Part shown: in pieces, positions 48,143-60,400 of the stretch
Position numbering within the stretch: the first letter of the stretch is position 1
Layout: every line of letters begins with the position of its first letter
Assembly (NCBI RefSeq): GCF_023091745.1
Contig: NW_026291780.1
Location: forward strand, 124,001 to 188,000
From: Budorcas taxicolor
Lineage: Eukaryota > Chordata > Mammalia > Artiodactyla > Bovidae
DNA length: 64,000 bases
Direction of reading: 5' to 3'
Notes under the pieces: model-generated
Seen by the model: only the letters and a program-made list of their open reading frames with translations
What the model was told of the DNA's origin: nothing
The model's database searches: none
Made by a program: the position numbers and the translations under genes

Positions 48143-50590
48143 AGATGCGACAGGAACGCCGGGAACTCTTTCCCGACGAAGCAGGGAAAGGATCCCTCAT
48201 CTCGAGCTACGAGGCGGAAACGGGGCTCCTCTGGATGTGGGCGGGACCCTCGTGATTCCTCTCGAGTGGAGACGGGTATGCCGGGGAACTTCTTGATTTG
48301 CACCAAGGGTGTGAAGGACCCTTTCAAAGTTCGAGAGGTGAGGTGTGATCAGCCTCAAGACGCCTCAGCGGAAATGGGCCTCATCTCGCCTGGAGGGGAG
48401 AACCTCCTGGATTTTCTCGAGTTGCGGCAGGTCTTCTCGAGTTACGACAGGGACCACAGGGACCCGCTCTGGTGTCCTCAAAAAAGGCCAGTCCCCTTGC
48501 GATTTGCTAGGGGACCCCTCGGGATTGCTCTCCCGTCCATGCCTGGGCCTCAGTCCTTGTGTGGAGTCGGGGCCGGAACCTGAGGATTCCTCTCCAGTGT
48601 TGCCATGGATCTTGGGGTGCTTCTGAGTCTCCCCAGGGGAGTCAGGCCTCGTCTCGAGTGGGGGCATGCACGTGCGCTTTCCTCCCGAGCTGCAGCAATA
48701 GTGTCACGCTACCTGTCACGTGGATCAAGGGATCTGTGGCTTTCCCTCGAGGCTGTCCCTCGAGGCTTTCCCACGAGGCTTTCCCAAAGGGCTGTGCCAC
48801 GTGCCACCTTGGTGTGATTCGATCCTCGGCGTGAAAGACGAGCCGTTGAAGGGAAAAGAGGTTCCTCTGGAATGGACTGAGACATCTGGGGGACTCTTGG
48901 AATGGTGGCACGACCCTGGAGTTCCTCTCGCCGTTCCTGTTGAGAGGGCCTCCTCTTGAGATGTGACGGGAACGCCGGGAACTCTTTCCCAATGAAGCAG
49001 GGAAAGGATCCCTCATCTCGAGCTACGAGGCGTAAACGGGGCTCCTCTGGATGTGGGCGGGACCCTCGTGATTCCTCTCGAGTGGAGACGGCTAGGTCGG
49101 GGAACTTCTTGATTTGCACCAAGGGTGTGAAGGACCCTTTCAAAGTTCCAGAGGTGAGGTGTGATCAGCCTCGAGACGCCTCAGCGGAAATGGGCCTCAT
49201 CTCGCCTGGAGGGGAGAACCTCCTGGATTTTCTCGAGTTGCGGCAGGTCTTCTCGAGTTACGACGGGGACCTCAGGGAACCGCTCTGGTGGCCTCAGGAA
49301 AGGCCAGTCCCCATGCGAGTTGCTAGGGGACCTCTCGGGATTCCTCTCCCGTCCATGCCGGGGCCTCAGTCCTTGTGTGGAGTCGGGGCCGGAACCTGAG
49401 GATTCCTCTCCAGTGTTGCCATGGATCTTGGGGTGCTTCTGAGTCTCGCCAGGGGAGTCAGGCCTCGTCTCGAGTGGGGGCATGCACGTGCGCTTTCCTC
49501 CCGAGCTGCAGCAGTAGTGTCACGCTCCCTGTCACGTGGATCATGGGATCTGTGGCTTTCCCTCGAGGCTGTCCCTCGAGGCTTTCCCACGAGGCTTTCC
49601 CACAGGGCTGTGCCACGTGCCACCTTGGTGTGAGTCGATCCTCCGCGTGAAAGACGAGCCGGTGAAGGGAAAAGAGGTTCCTCTGGAATGGACTGAGACA
49701 TCTGGGGGACTCTTGGAATGGTGGCACGACCCTGGAGTTCCTCTCGCCGTTCCTGTTGAGAGGGCCTCCTCTTGAGATGCGACGGGAACGCCGGGAACTC
49801 TTTCCCGATGAAGCAGGGAAAGGATCCTTCATCTCGAGCTACGAGGCGGAAACGGGGCTCCTCTGGATGTGGGCGGGACCCTCGTGATTCCTCTCGAGTG
49901 GAGACGGCTAGGTCGGGGAACTTCTTGATTTGCACCAAGGGTGTGAAGGACCCTTTCGAAGTTCCAGAGGGGAGGTGTGATCAGCCTCGAGACGCCTCAG
50001 CGGAAATGGGCCTCATCTCGCCTGGAGGGGAGAACCTCCTGGATTTTCTCGAGTTGCGGCAGGTCTTCTCGAGTTACGACGGGGACCTCAGGGAACCGCT
50101 CTGGTGGCCTCAGGAAAGGCCAGTCCCCATGCGAGTTGCTAGGGGACCTCTCGGGATTCCTCTCCCGTCCATGCCGGGGCCTCAGTCCTTGTGTGGAGTC
50201 GGGGCGGGAACCTGAGGATTCCTCTCCAGTGTTGCCATGGATCTTGGGGTGCTTCTGAGTCTCCCCAGGGGAGTCAGGCCTCGTCTCGAGTGGGGGCATG
50301 CACGTGCGCTTTCCTCCCGAGCTGCAGCAGTAGTGTCACGCTTCCTGTCACGTGGATCAAGGGATCTGTGGCTTTCCCTCGAGGCTGTCCCTCGAGGCTT
50401 TCCCACGAGGCTTTCCCACAGGGCTGTGCCAGGTGCCACCTTGGTGTGAGTCGATCCTCGGCGTGAAAGACGAGCCGGTGAAGGGAAAAGAGGTTCCTCT
50501 GGAATGGACTGAGACATCTGGGGGACTCTTGGAATGGTGGCACGACCCTGGAGTTCCTCTCGCCGTTCCTGTTGAGAGGGCCTCCTCTTG

Positions 50591-51406
50591 AGATGCGACG
50601 GGAACGCCGGGAACTCTTTCCCGACGAAGCAGGGAAAGGATCCCTCATCTCGAGCTACGAGGCGGAAACGGGGCTCCTCTGGATGTGGGCGGGACCCTCG
50701 TGATTCCTCTCGAGTGGAGACGGCTAGGTCGGGGAACTTCTTGATTTGCACCAAGGGTGTGAAGGACCCTTTCCACGTTCCAGAGGTGAAGTGTGATCAG
50801 CCTCGAGACGCCTCAGCGGAAATGGGCCTCATCTCGCCTGGAGGGGAGAACCTCGTGGATTTTCTCGAGTTGCGGCAGGTCTTCTCGAGTTACGCCGGGG
50901 ACCACAGGGACCCGCTCTGGTGGCCTCAGGAAAGGCCAGTCCCCATGCGAGTTGCTAGGGGACCTCTCGGGATTCCTCTCCCGTCCATGCCGGGGCCTCA
51001 GTCCTTGTGTGGAGTCGGGGCCGGTACCTGAGGATTCCTCTCCAGTGTTGCCATGGATCTTGGGGTGCTTCTGAGTCTCCCCAGGGGAGTCAGGCCTCGT
51101 CTCGAGTGGGGGCATGCACGTGCGCTTCCCTCCCGAGCTGCAGCAGTAGTGTCACGCTTCCTGTCACGTGGATCAAGGGATCTGTGGCTTTCCCTCGAGG
51201 CTGTCCCTCGAGGCTTTCCCACGAGGCTTTCCCACAGGGCTGTGCCACGTGCCACCTTGGTGGGAGTCGATCCTCGGCGTGAAAGACGAGCCGGTGAAGG
51301 AAAAAGAGGTTCCCCTGGAATGGACTGAGACATCTGCGGGACTCTTGGAATGGTGGCACGACCCTGGAGTTCCTCTCGCCGTTCCTGTTGAGAGGGCCTT
51401 CGCTTG
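50591..51406 (+). repeat. Unit 63, mosaic of unit 59 and unit 53/54 types
   Basis: The first two thirds carry TTACGCCGGGGACC, CCGGTACCTGAGG and GCGCTTCCCTCC, as in unit 59. From about 51,262 the unit carries GGTGGGAGTCG, TTCCCCTGG and CCTTCGCTTGAG, as in unit 53, and the next unit begins with CGACCAAGCAG, as unit 54 does. The switch lies between about 51,130 and 51,262, across the 13-bp array. Length is unchanged at 816 bp, so the exchange was in register. Confidence 0.8.
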
Positions 51407-54400
51407 AGATGCGACGGGAACGCCGGGAACTCTTTCCCGACCAAGCAGGGAAAGGATCCCTCATCTCGAGCTACGAGGCGGAAACGGGGCTCCTCTGGAT
51501 GTGGGCGGGACCCTCGTGATTCCTCTCGAGTGGAGACGGGTATGTCGGGGAACTTCTTGATTTGCACCAAGGGTGTGAAGGACCCTTTCGAAGTTCCAGA
51601 GGTGAGGTGTGATCAGCCTCGAGACGCCTCAGCGGAAATGGGCCTCATCTCGCCTGGAGGGGAGAACCTCCTGGATTTTCTCGAGTTGCGGCAGGTCTTC
51701 TCGAGTTACGACGGGGACCTCAGGGACCCGCTCTGGTGGCCTCAGGAAAGGCCAGTCCCCATGCGAGTTGCTAGGGGACCTCTCGGGATTCCTCTCCCGT
51801 CCATGCCGGGGCCTCAGTCCTTGTGTGGAGTCGGGGCGGGAACCTGAGGATTCCTCTCCAGTGTTGCCATGGATCTTGGGGTGCTTCTGAGTCTCCCCAG
51901 GGGAGTCAGGCCTCGTCTCGAGTGGGGGCATGCACGTGCGCTTTCCTCCCGAGCTGCAGCAGTAGTGTCACGCTTCCTGTCACGTGGATCAAGGGATCTG
52001 TGGCTTTCCCTCGTGGCTGTCCCTCGAGGCTTTCCCACGAGGCTTTCCCACAGGGCTGTGCCACGTGTCACCTTGGTGTGAGTCGATCCTCGGCGTGAAA
52101 GACGAGCCGGTGAAGGGAAAAGAGGTTCCTCTGGAATGGACTGAGACATCTGGTGGACTCTTGGAATGGTGGCACGACCCTGGAGTTCCTCTCGCCGTTC
52201 CTGTTGAGAGGGCCTCCTCTTGAGATGCGACGAGAACGCCGGGAACTCTTTCCCGACGAAGCAGGGACAGGATCCCTCATCTCGAGCTACGAGGCGGAAA
52301 CGGGGCTCCTCCGGATGTAGGCGGGACCCTCGTGATTCCTGTCGAGTGGAGACGGGTATGTCGGGGAACTTCTTGATTTGCACCAAGGGTGTGAAGGACC
52401 CTTTCGAAGTTCCAGAGGTGAGGTGTGATCAGCCTCGAGACGCCTCAGCGGAAATGGGCCTCATCTCGCCTGGAGGGGAGAACCTCCTGGATTTTCTCTA
52501 GTTGCGGCAGGTCTTCTCGAGTTTCGACGGGGACCTCAGGGACCCGCTCTGGTGGCCTCAGAAAAGGCCAGTCCCCATGCGAGTTGCTAGGGGACCTCTC
52601 GGGATTCCTCTCCCGTCCATGCCGGGGCCTCAGTCCTTGTGTGGAGTCGGGGCCGGAACCTGAGGATTCCTCTCCAGTGTTGCCATGGATCTTGGGGTGC
52701 TTCTGAGTCTCCCCAGGGGAGTCAGGCCTCGTCTCGAGTGGGGGCATGCACGTGCGCTTTCCTCCCGAGCTGCAGCAGTAGTGTCACGCTTCCTGTCACG
52801 TGGATCAAGGGATCTGTGGCTTTCCCTCGAGGCTGTCCCTCGAGGCTTTCCCACGAGGCTTTCCCACAGGGCTGTGCCACGTGCCACCTTGGTGTGAGTC
52901 GATCCTCGGCGTGAAAGACGAGCCGGTGAAGGGAAAAGAGGTTCCTCTGGAATGGACTGAGACATCTGGGGGACTCTTGGAATGGTGGCACGACCCTGGA
53001 GTTCCTCTCGCCGTTCCTGTTGAGAGGGCCTCCTCTTGAGATGCGACGGGAACGCCGGGAACTCTTTCCCGACGAAGCAGGGAAAGGATCCCTCATCTCG
53101 AGCTACGAGGCGGAAACGGGGCTCCTCTGGATGTGGGCGGGACCCTCGTGATTCCTCTCGAGTGGAGACGGGTATGTCGGGGAACTTCTTGATTTGCACC
53201 AAGGGTGTGAAGGACTCTTGCGAAGTTCCAGAGGTGAGGTGTGATCAGCCTCGAGACGCCTCAGCGGAAATGGGCCTCATCTCGCCTGGAGGGGAGAACC
53301 TCCTGGATTTTCTCGAGTTGCGGCAGGTCTTCTCGAGTTACGACGGGGACCTCAGGGACCCGCTCTGGTGGCCTCAGGAAAGGCCAGTCCCCATGCGAGT
53401 TGCTAGGGGACCTCTCGGGATTCCTCTCCCGTCCATGCCGGGGCCTCAGTCCTTGTGTGGAGTCGGGGCCGGAACCTGAGGATTCCTCTCCAGTGTTGCC
53501 ATGGATCTTGGGGTGCTTCTGAGTCTCCCCAGGGGAGTCAGGCCTCGTCTCGAGTGGGGGCATGCACGTGCGCTTTCCTCCCGAGCTGCAGCAGTAGTGT
53601 CACGCTTCCTGTCACGTGGATCAAGGGATCTGTGGCTTTCCCTCGAGGCTGTCCCTCGAGGCTTTCCCACGAGGCTTTCCCACAGGGCTGTGCCACGTGC
53701 CACCTTGGTGGGAGTCGATCCTCGGCGTGACAGGCGAGCCGGTGAAGGGAAAAGAGGTTCCTCTGGAATGGACTGAGACATCTGCGGGACTCTTGGAATG
53801 GTGGCACGACCCTGGAGTTCCTCTCGCCGTTCCTGTTGAGAGGGCCTCCTCTTGAGATGCGACGGGAACGCCGGGAACTCTTTCCCGACGAAGCAGGGAA
53901 AGGATCCCTCATCTCGAGCTACGAGGCGGAAACGGGGCTCCTCTGGATGTGGGCGGGACCCTCGTGATTCCTCTCGAGTGGAGACGGGTATGTCGGGGAA
54001 CTTCTTGATTTGCACCAAGGGTGTGAAGGACTCTTGCGAAGTTCCAGAGGTGAGGTGTGATCAGCCTCGAGACGCCTCAGCGGAAATGGGCCTCATCTCG
54101 CCTGGAGGGGAGAACCTCCTGGATTTTCTCGAGTTGCGGCAGGTCTTCTCGAGTTACGACGGGGACCTCAGGGACCCGCTCTGGTGGCCTCAGGAAAGGC
54201 CAGTCCCCATGCGAGTTGCTAGGGGACCTCTCGGGATTCCTCTCCCGTCCATGCCGGGGCCTCAGTCCTTGTGTGGAGTCGGGGCCGGAACCTGAGGATT
54301 CCTCTCCAGTGTTGCCATGGATCTTGGGGTGCTTCTGAGTCTCCCCAGGGGAGTCAGGCCTCGTCTCGAGTGGGGGCATGCACGTGCGCTTTCCTCCCGA

Positions 54401-57400
54401 GCTGCAGCAGTAGTGTCACGCTTCCTGTCACGTGGATCAAGGGATCTGTGGCTTTCCCTCGAGGCTGTCCCACGAGGCTTTCCCAAGATGCTTTCCCACA
54501 GGGCTGTGCCACGTGCCACCTTGGTGTGAGTCGATCCTCGGCGTGAAAGACGAGCCGGTGAAGGGAAAAGAGGTTCCCCTGGAATGGACTGAGACATCTG
54601 GGGGACTCTTGGAATGGTGGCACGACCCTGGAGTTCCTCTCGCCGTTCCTGTTGAGAGGGCCTTCTCTTGAGATGCGACGGGAACGCCGGGAACTCTTTC
54701 CCGACCAAGCAGGGAAAGGATCCCTCATCTCGAGCTACGAGGCGGAAACGGGGCTCCTCTGGATGTGGGCGGGACCCTCGTGATTCCTCTCGAGTGGAGA
54801 CGGGTATGTCGGGGAACTTCTTGATTTGCATCAAGGGTGTGAAGGACCCTTTCGAAGTTCCAGAGGTGAGGTGTGATCAGCCTCGAGACGCCTCAGCGGA
54901 AATGGGCATCATCTCGCCTGGAGGGGAGAACCTCCTGGATTTTCTCGAGTTGCGGCAGGTCTTCTCGAGTTACGACGGGGACCTCAGGGACCCGCTCTGG
55001 TGGCCTCAGGAAAGGCCAGTCCCCATGCGAGTTGCTAGGGGACCTCTCGGGATTCCTCTCCCGTCCATGCCGGGGCCTCAGTCCTTGTGTGGAGTCGGGG
55101 CCGGAACCTGAGGATTCCTCTCCAGTGTTGCCATGGATCTTGGGGTGCTTCTGAGTCTCGCCAGGGGAGTCAGGCCTCGTCTCGAGTGGGGGCATGCACG
55201 TGCGCTTTCCTCCCGAGCTGCAGCAGTAGTGTCACGCTTCCTGTCACGTGGATCAAGGGATCTGTGGCTTTCCCTCGAGGCTGTCCCTCGAGGCTTTCCC
55301 ACGAGGCTTTCCCACAGGGCTGTGCCACGTGCCACCTTGGTGTGAGTCGATCCTCGGCGTGAAAGACGAGCCGGTGAAGGGAAAAGAGGTTCCTCTGGAA
55401 TGGACTGAGACATCTGGGGGACTCTTGGAATGGTGGCACGACCCTGGAGTTCCTCTCGCCGTTCCTGTTGAGAGGGCCTCCTCTTGAGATGCGACGGGAA
55501 CGCCGGGAACTCTTTCCCGACGAAGCAGGGAAAGGATCCCTCATCTCGAGCTACGAGGCGGAAACGGGGCTCCTCTGGATGTGGGCGGGACCCTCGTGAT
55601 TCCTCTCGAGTGGAGACGGGTATGTCGGGGAACTTCTTGATTTGCACCAAGGGTGTGAAGGACTCTTGCGAAGTTCCAGAGGTGAGGTGTGATCAGCCTC
55701 GAGACGCCTCAGCGGAAATGGGCCTCATCTCGCCTGGAGGGGAGAACCTCCTGGATTTTCTCGAGTTGCGGCAGGTCTTCTCGAGTTACGACGGGGACCT
55801 CAGGGACCCGCTCTGGTGGCCTCAGGAAAGGCCAGTCCCCATGCGAGTTGCTAGGGGACCTCTCGGGATTCCTCTCCCGTCCATGCCGGGGCCTCAGTCC
55901 TTGTGTGGAGTCGGGGCCGGAACCTGAGGATTCCTCTCCAGTGTTGCCATGGATCTTGGGGTGCTTCTGAGTCTCCCCAGGGGAGTCAGGCCTCGTCTCG
56001 AGTGGGGGCATGCACGTGCGCTTTCCTCCCGAGCTGCAGCAGTAGTGTCACGCTTCCTGTCACGTGGATCAAGGGATCTGTGGCTTTCCCTCGAGGCTGT
56101 CCCACGAGGCTTTCCCAAGATGCTTTCCCACAGGGCTGTGCCACGTGCCACCTTGGTGTGAGTCGATCCTCGGCGTGAAAGACGAGCCGGTGAAGGGAAA
56201 AGAGGTTCCCCTGGAATGGACTGAGACATCTGGGGGACTCTTGGAATGGTGGCACGACCCTGGAGTTCCTCTCGCCGTTCCTGTTGAGAGGGCCTTCTCT
56301 TGAGATGCGACGGGAACGCCGGGAACTCTTTCCCGACCAAGCAGGGAAAGGATCCCTCATCTCGAGCTACGAGGCGGAAACGGGGCTCCTCTGGATGTGG
56401 GCGGGACCCTCGTGATTCCTCTCGAGTGGAGACGGGTATGTCGGGGAACTTCTTGATTTGCACCAAGGGTGTGAAGGACCCTTTCGAAGTTCCAGAGGTG
56501 AGGTGTGATCAGCCTCGAGACGCCTCAGCGGAAATGGGCCTCATCTCGCCTGGAGGGGAGAACCTCCTGGATTTTCTCGAGTTGCGGCAGGTCTTCTCGA
56601 GTTACGACGGGGACCTCAGGGACCCGCTCTGGTGGCCTCAGGAAAGGCCAGTCCCCATGCGAGTTGCTAGGGGACCTCTCGGGATTCCTCTCCCGTCCAT
56701 GCCGGGGCCTCAGTCCTTGTGTGGAGTCGGGGCCGGAACCTGAGGATTCCTCTCCAGTGTTGCCATGGATCTTGGGGTGCTTCTGAGTCTCCCCAGGGGA
56801 GTCAGGCCTCGTCTCGAGTGGGGGCATGCACGTGCGCTTTCCTCCCGAGCTGCAGCAGTAGTGTCACGCTTCCTGTCACGTGGATCAAGGGATCTGTGGC
56901 TTTCCCTCGAGGCTGTCCCTCGAGGCTTTCCCACGAGGCTTTCCCACAGGGCTGTGCCACGTGCCACCTTGGTGTGAGTCGATCCTCGGCGTGAAAGACG
57001 AGCCGGTGAAGGGAAAAGAGGTTCCTCTGGAATGGACTGAGACATCTGGGGGACTCTTGGAATGGTGGCACGACCCTGGAGTTCCTCTCGCCGTTCCTGT
57101 TGAGAGGGCCTCCTCTTGAGATGCGACGGGAACGCCGGGAACTCTTTCCCGACCAAGCAGGGAAAGGATCCCTCATCTCGAGCTACGAGGCGGAAACGGG
57201 GCTCCTCTGGATGTGGGCGGGACCCTCGTGATTCCTCTCGAGTGGAGACGGGTATGTCGGGGAACTTCTTGATTTGCACCAAGGGTGTGAAGGACCCTTT
57301 CGAAGTTCCAGAGGTGAGGTGTGATCAGCCTCGAGACGCCTCAGCGGAAATGGGCATCATCTCGCCTGGAGGGGAGAACCTCCTGGATTTTCTCGAGTTG

Positions 57401-60400
57401 CGGCAGGTCTTCTCGAGTTACGACGGGGACCTCAGGGACCCGCTCTGGTGGCCTCAGGAAAGGCCAGTCCCCATGCGAGTTGCTAGAGGACCTCTCGGGA
57501 TTCCTCTCCCGTCCATGCCGGGGCCTCAGTCCTTGTGTGGAGTCGGGGCCGGAACCTGAGGATTCCTCTCCAGTGTTGCCATGGATCTTGGGGTGCTTCT
57601 GAGTCTCCCCAGGGGAGTCAGGCCTCGTCTCGAGTGGGGGCATGCACGTGCGCTTTCCTCCCGAGCTGCAGCAGTAGTGTCACGCTTCCTGTCACGTGGA
57701 TCAAGGGATCTGTGGCTTTCCCTCGAGGCTGTCCCTCGAGGCTTTCCCACGAGGCTTTCCCACAGGGCTGTGCCACGTGCCACCTTGGTGTGAGTCGATC
57801 CTCGGCGTGAAAGACGAGCCGGTGAAGGGAAAAGAGGTTCCTCTGGAATGGACTGAGACATCTGGGGGACTCTTGGAATGGTGGCACGACCCTGGAGTTC
57901 CTCTCGCCGTTCCTGTTGAGAGGGCCTCCTCTTGAGATGCGACGGGAACGCCGGGAACTCTTTCCCGACGAAGCAGGGAAAGGATCCCTCATCTCGAGCT
58001 ACGAGGCGGAAACGGGGCTCCTCTGGATGTGGGCGGGACCCTCGTGATTCCTCTCGAGTGGAGACGGGTATGTCGGGGAACTTCTTGATTTGCATCAAGG
58101 GTGTGAAGGACCCTTTCGAAGTTCCAGAGGTGAGGTGTGATCAGCCTCGAGACGCCTCAGCGGAAATGGGCCTCATCTCGCCTGGAGGGGAGAACCTCCT
58201 GGATTTTCTCGAGTTGCGGCAGGTCTTCTCGAGTTACGACGGGGACCTCAGGGACCCGCTCTGGTGGCCTCAGGAAAGGCCAGTCCCCATGCGAGTTGCT
58301 AGGGGACCTCTCGGGATTCCTCTCCCGTCCATACCGGGGCCTCAGTCCTTGTGTGGAGTCGGGGCCGGAACCTGAGGATTCCTCTCCAGTGTTGCCATGG
58401 ATCTTGGGGTGCTTCTGAGTCTCCCCAGGGGAGTCAGGCCTCGTCTCGAGTGGGGGCATGCACGTGCGCTTTCCTCCCGAGCTGCAGCAGTAGTGTCACG
58501 CTTCCTGTCACGTGGATCAAGGGATCTGTGGCTTTCCCTCGAGGCTGTCCCTCGAGGCTTTCCCACGAGGCTTTCCCACAGGGCTGTGCCACGTGCCACC
58601 TTGGTGTGAGTCGATCCTCGGCGTGACAGACGAGCCGGTGAAGGGAAAAGAGGTTCCTCTGGAATGGACTGAGACATCTGGGGGACTCTTGGAATGGTGG
58701 CACGACCCTGGAGTTCCTCTCGCCGTTCCTGTTGAGAGGGCCTCCTCTTGAGATGCGACGGGAACGCCGGGAACTCTTTCCCGACGAAGCAGGGAAAGGA
58801 TCCCTCATCTCGAGCTACGAGGCGGAAACGGGGCTCCTCTGGATGTGGGCGGGACCCTCGTGATTCCTCTCGAGTGGAGACGGGTATGTCGGGGAACTTC
58901 TTGATTTGCACCAAGGGTGTGAAGGACTCTTGCGAAGTTCCAGAGGTGAGGTGTGATCAGCCTCGAGACGCCTCAGCGGAAATGGGCCTCATCTCGCCTG
59001 GAGGGGAGAACCTCCTGGATTTTCTCGAGTTGCGGCAGGTCTTCTCGAGTTACGACGGGGACCTCAGGGACCCGCTCTGGTGGCCTCAGGAAAGGCCAGT
59101 CCCCATGCGAGTTGCTAGGGGACCTCTCGGGATTCCTCTCCCGTCCATGCCGGGGCCTCAGTCCTTGTGTGGAGTCGGGGCCGGAACCTGAGGATTCCTC
59201 TCCAGTGTTGCCATGGATCTTGGGGTGCTTCTGAGTCTCCCCAGGGGAGTCAGGCCTCGTCTCGAGTGGGGGCATGCACGTGCGCTTTCCTCCCGAGCTG
59301 CAGCAGTAGTGTCACGCTTCCTGTCACGTGGATCAAGGGATCTGTGGCTTTCCCTCGAGGCTGTCCCTCGAGGCTTTCCCACGAGGCTTTCCCACAGGGC
59401 TGTGCCACGTGCCACCTTGGTGTGAGTCGATCCTCGGCGTGAAAGACGAGCCGGTGAAGGGAAAAGAGGTTCCTCTGGAATGGACTGAGACATCTGCGGG
59501 ACTCTTGGAATGGTGGCACGACCCTGGAGTTCCTCTCGCCGTTCCTGTTGAGAGGGCCTCCTCTTGAGATGCGACGGGAACGCCGGGAACTCTTTCCCGA
59601 CGAAGCAGGGAAAGGATCCCTCATCTCGAGCTACGAGGCGGAAACGGGGCTCCTCTGGATGTGGGCGGGACCCTCGTGATTCCTGTCGAGTGGAGACGGG
59701 TATGTCGGGGAACTTCTTGATTTGCACCAAGGGTGTGAAGGACCCTTTCGAAGTTCCAGAGTTGAGGTGTGATCAGCCTCGAGACGCCTCAGCGGAAATG
59801 GGCCTCATCTCGCCTGGAGGGGAGAACCTCCTGGATTTTCTCGAGTTGCGGCAGGTCTTCTCGAGTTACGACGGGGACCTCAGGGACCCGCTCTGGTGGC
59901 CTCAGGAAAGGCCAGTCCCCATGCGAGTTGCTAGGGGACCTCTCGGGATTCCTCTCCCGTCCATGCCGGGGCCTCAGTCCTTGTGTGGAGTCGGGGCCGG
60001 AACCTGAGGATTCCTCTCCAGTGTTGCCATGGATCTTGGGGTGCTTCTGAGTCTCCCCAGGGGAGTCAGGCCTCGTCTCGAGTGGGGGCATGCACGTGCG
60101 CTTTCCTCCCGAGCTGCAGCAGTAGTGTCACGCTTCCTGTCACGTGGATCAAGGGATCTGTGGCTTTCCCTCGTGGCTGTCCCTCGAGGCTTTCCCACGA
60201 GGCTTTCCCACAGGGCTGTGCCACGTGTCACCTTGGTGTGAGTCGATCCTCGGCGTGAAAGACGAGCCGGTGAAGGGAAAAGAGGTTCCTCTGGAATGGA
60301 CTGAGACATCTGGTGGACTCTTGGAATGGTGGCACGACCCTGGAGTTCCTCTCGCCGTTCCTGTTGAGAGGGCCTCCTCTTGAGATGCGACGAGAACGCC

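Larger units (their letters stand above)
45696..51406 (+). repeat. Array block G, units 57-63: more diverged, CpG-depleted units
   Basis: Unit starts: 45696, 46512, 47328, 48143, 48959, 49775, 50591. Units 57 and 60, three units apart, share GCGACAGGAAC, GGTATGCCGGGG, TTTCAAAGTTCG, CCTCAAGACG, ACGACAGGGACC, CCCTTGCGATTT and GGGACCCCTCGG. Several of these are CG to CA or TG changes. Units 57 to 59 and 63 share GCGCTTCCCTCC with the end of unit 56. Units 59 and 63 share TTACGCCGGGGACC and CCGGTACCTGAGG. Unit 61 has GATGTGACGGG at its start. Confidence 0.78.
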
